DNA from: Clostridium fermenticellae
Lineage (GTDB): Bacteria > Bacillota > Clostridia > Clostridiales > Clostridiaceae
Length of the DNA stretch: 64,000 bases
NCBI RefSeq assembly: GCF_003600355.1
Contig: NZ_CP032416.1
Span: 1,384,183 to 1,448,182 of the forward strand
Reading direction: 5' to 3'
Part shown: in pieces, positions 63,933 to 64,000 of the stretch
How positions within the stretch are numbered: the stretch's first letter is position 1
How the letters are laid out: each line of letters opens with the position of its first letter
The notes under the pieces: generated by a model
Databases searched by the model: none
What the model saw: only the letters and a program-made list of their open reading frames with translations
What the model was told of the DNA's origin: nothing
Made by a program: the position numbers and the translations under genes

Positions 63933-64000
63933 AAAATAATAAATAAAATTGATATTAAAAATTTAAATACGGAATATTAAAGGTTGGATAAACAATATGA

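Overview
The window looks like a low-GC Firmicute chromosome, most likely Clostridium sensu stricto. The DNA is AT-rich, starts are preceded by strong AGGAGG-type ribosome binding sites, TTG/GTG starts are common, and the left end carries strict-anaerobe enzymology: oxygen-labile 2-hydroxyacyl-CoA dehydratase and a ferredoxin-domain EtfA. No rRNA or tRNA gene was seen.

Region 1 (1-14.1 kb) is a fermentation cluster on the + strand. It runs dehydratase subunits (first one cut by the window edge), acyl-CoA ligase, acyl-CoA dehydrogenase, EtfB, EtfA with two [4Fe-4S] motifs, class III CoA-transferase, LarA-type 2-hydroxyacid racemase, KdgT-type permease, then the nickel-pincer cofactor genes larC (N-terminal half only), larE and larB, and a GntR/FCD regulator. 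Together they would import and racemise a 2-hydroxyacid, activate it to its CoA ester, dehydrate it and reduce the enoyl-CoA, as in lactate-to-propionate or Stickland-type reduction. The real substrate is not readable from sequence. msrA and a gamma-glutamyltransferase-family gene follow.

Region 2 (16.6-42.1 kb) is a CRISPR domain. Array 1 has 94 intact repeats and a 95th split by an IS3-family element with a 3-bp target duplication. Beside it are an IS66 ruin and a small accessory stretch: XRE regulator plus membrane protein, dapB, a metallo-beta-lactamase-fold gene behind a possible attenuator leader peptide, and a lipoprotein. Array 2 (41 repeats plus a decayed terminal one) leads directly into a complete type I-B operon cas6-cas8b-cas7-cas5-cas3-cas4-cas1-cas2. 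Array 3, just after the operon, is a five-repeat relic-like array. All three arrays share a leader with a TATAAT box and a distal inverted repeat.

Region 3 (42-45.2 kb) is a patchy accessory stretch: HxlR regulator with a divergent small barrel protein, a decayed flavodoxin-family gene, nitroreductase and two small proteins.

Region 4 (45.3-52.9 kb) is a type III-B operon, cmr1-cas10-cmr3-[CARF-nuclease]-cmr4-cmr5-cmr6. It has no array, cas6 or adaptation genes of its own, so it probably borrows crRNAs from the I-B arrays. Cas10 has an intact SGGDD cyclase motif but no N-terminal HD nuclease. The gene nested inside the operon looks like a Card1/Can2-type cyclic-oligoadenylate-activated nuclease.

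Region 5 (53-64 kb) holds ordinary chromosomal genes: AlkD-like protein, metallo-hydrolase, BrkB-type membrane protein, surE, HAD phosphatase, flavin reductase, DEAD-box helicase and DHA2 transporter. It also has an odd pair, a dynamin-like protein with a damaged P-loop next to a beta-helix protein.

The most unusual observations are: array 3, where a 6-bp repeat duplication appears to have been re-measured to 30 nt at later acquisitions; the one-base repeat switch dividing array 2; the three-fold conserved leader inverted repeat; the larC gene lacking its second half; the candidate attenuator upstream of the metallo-hydrolase; and the nested CARF nuclease.
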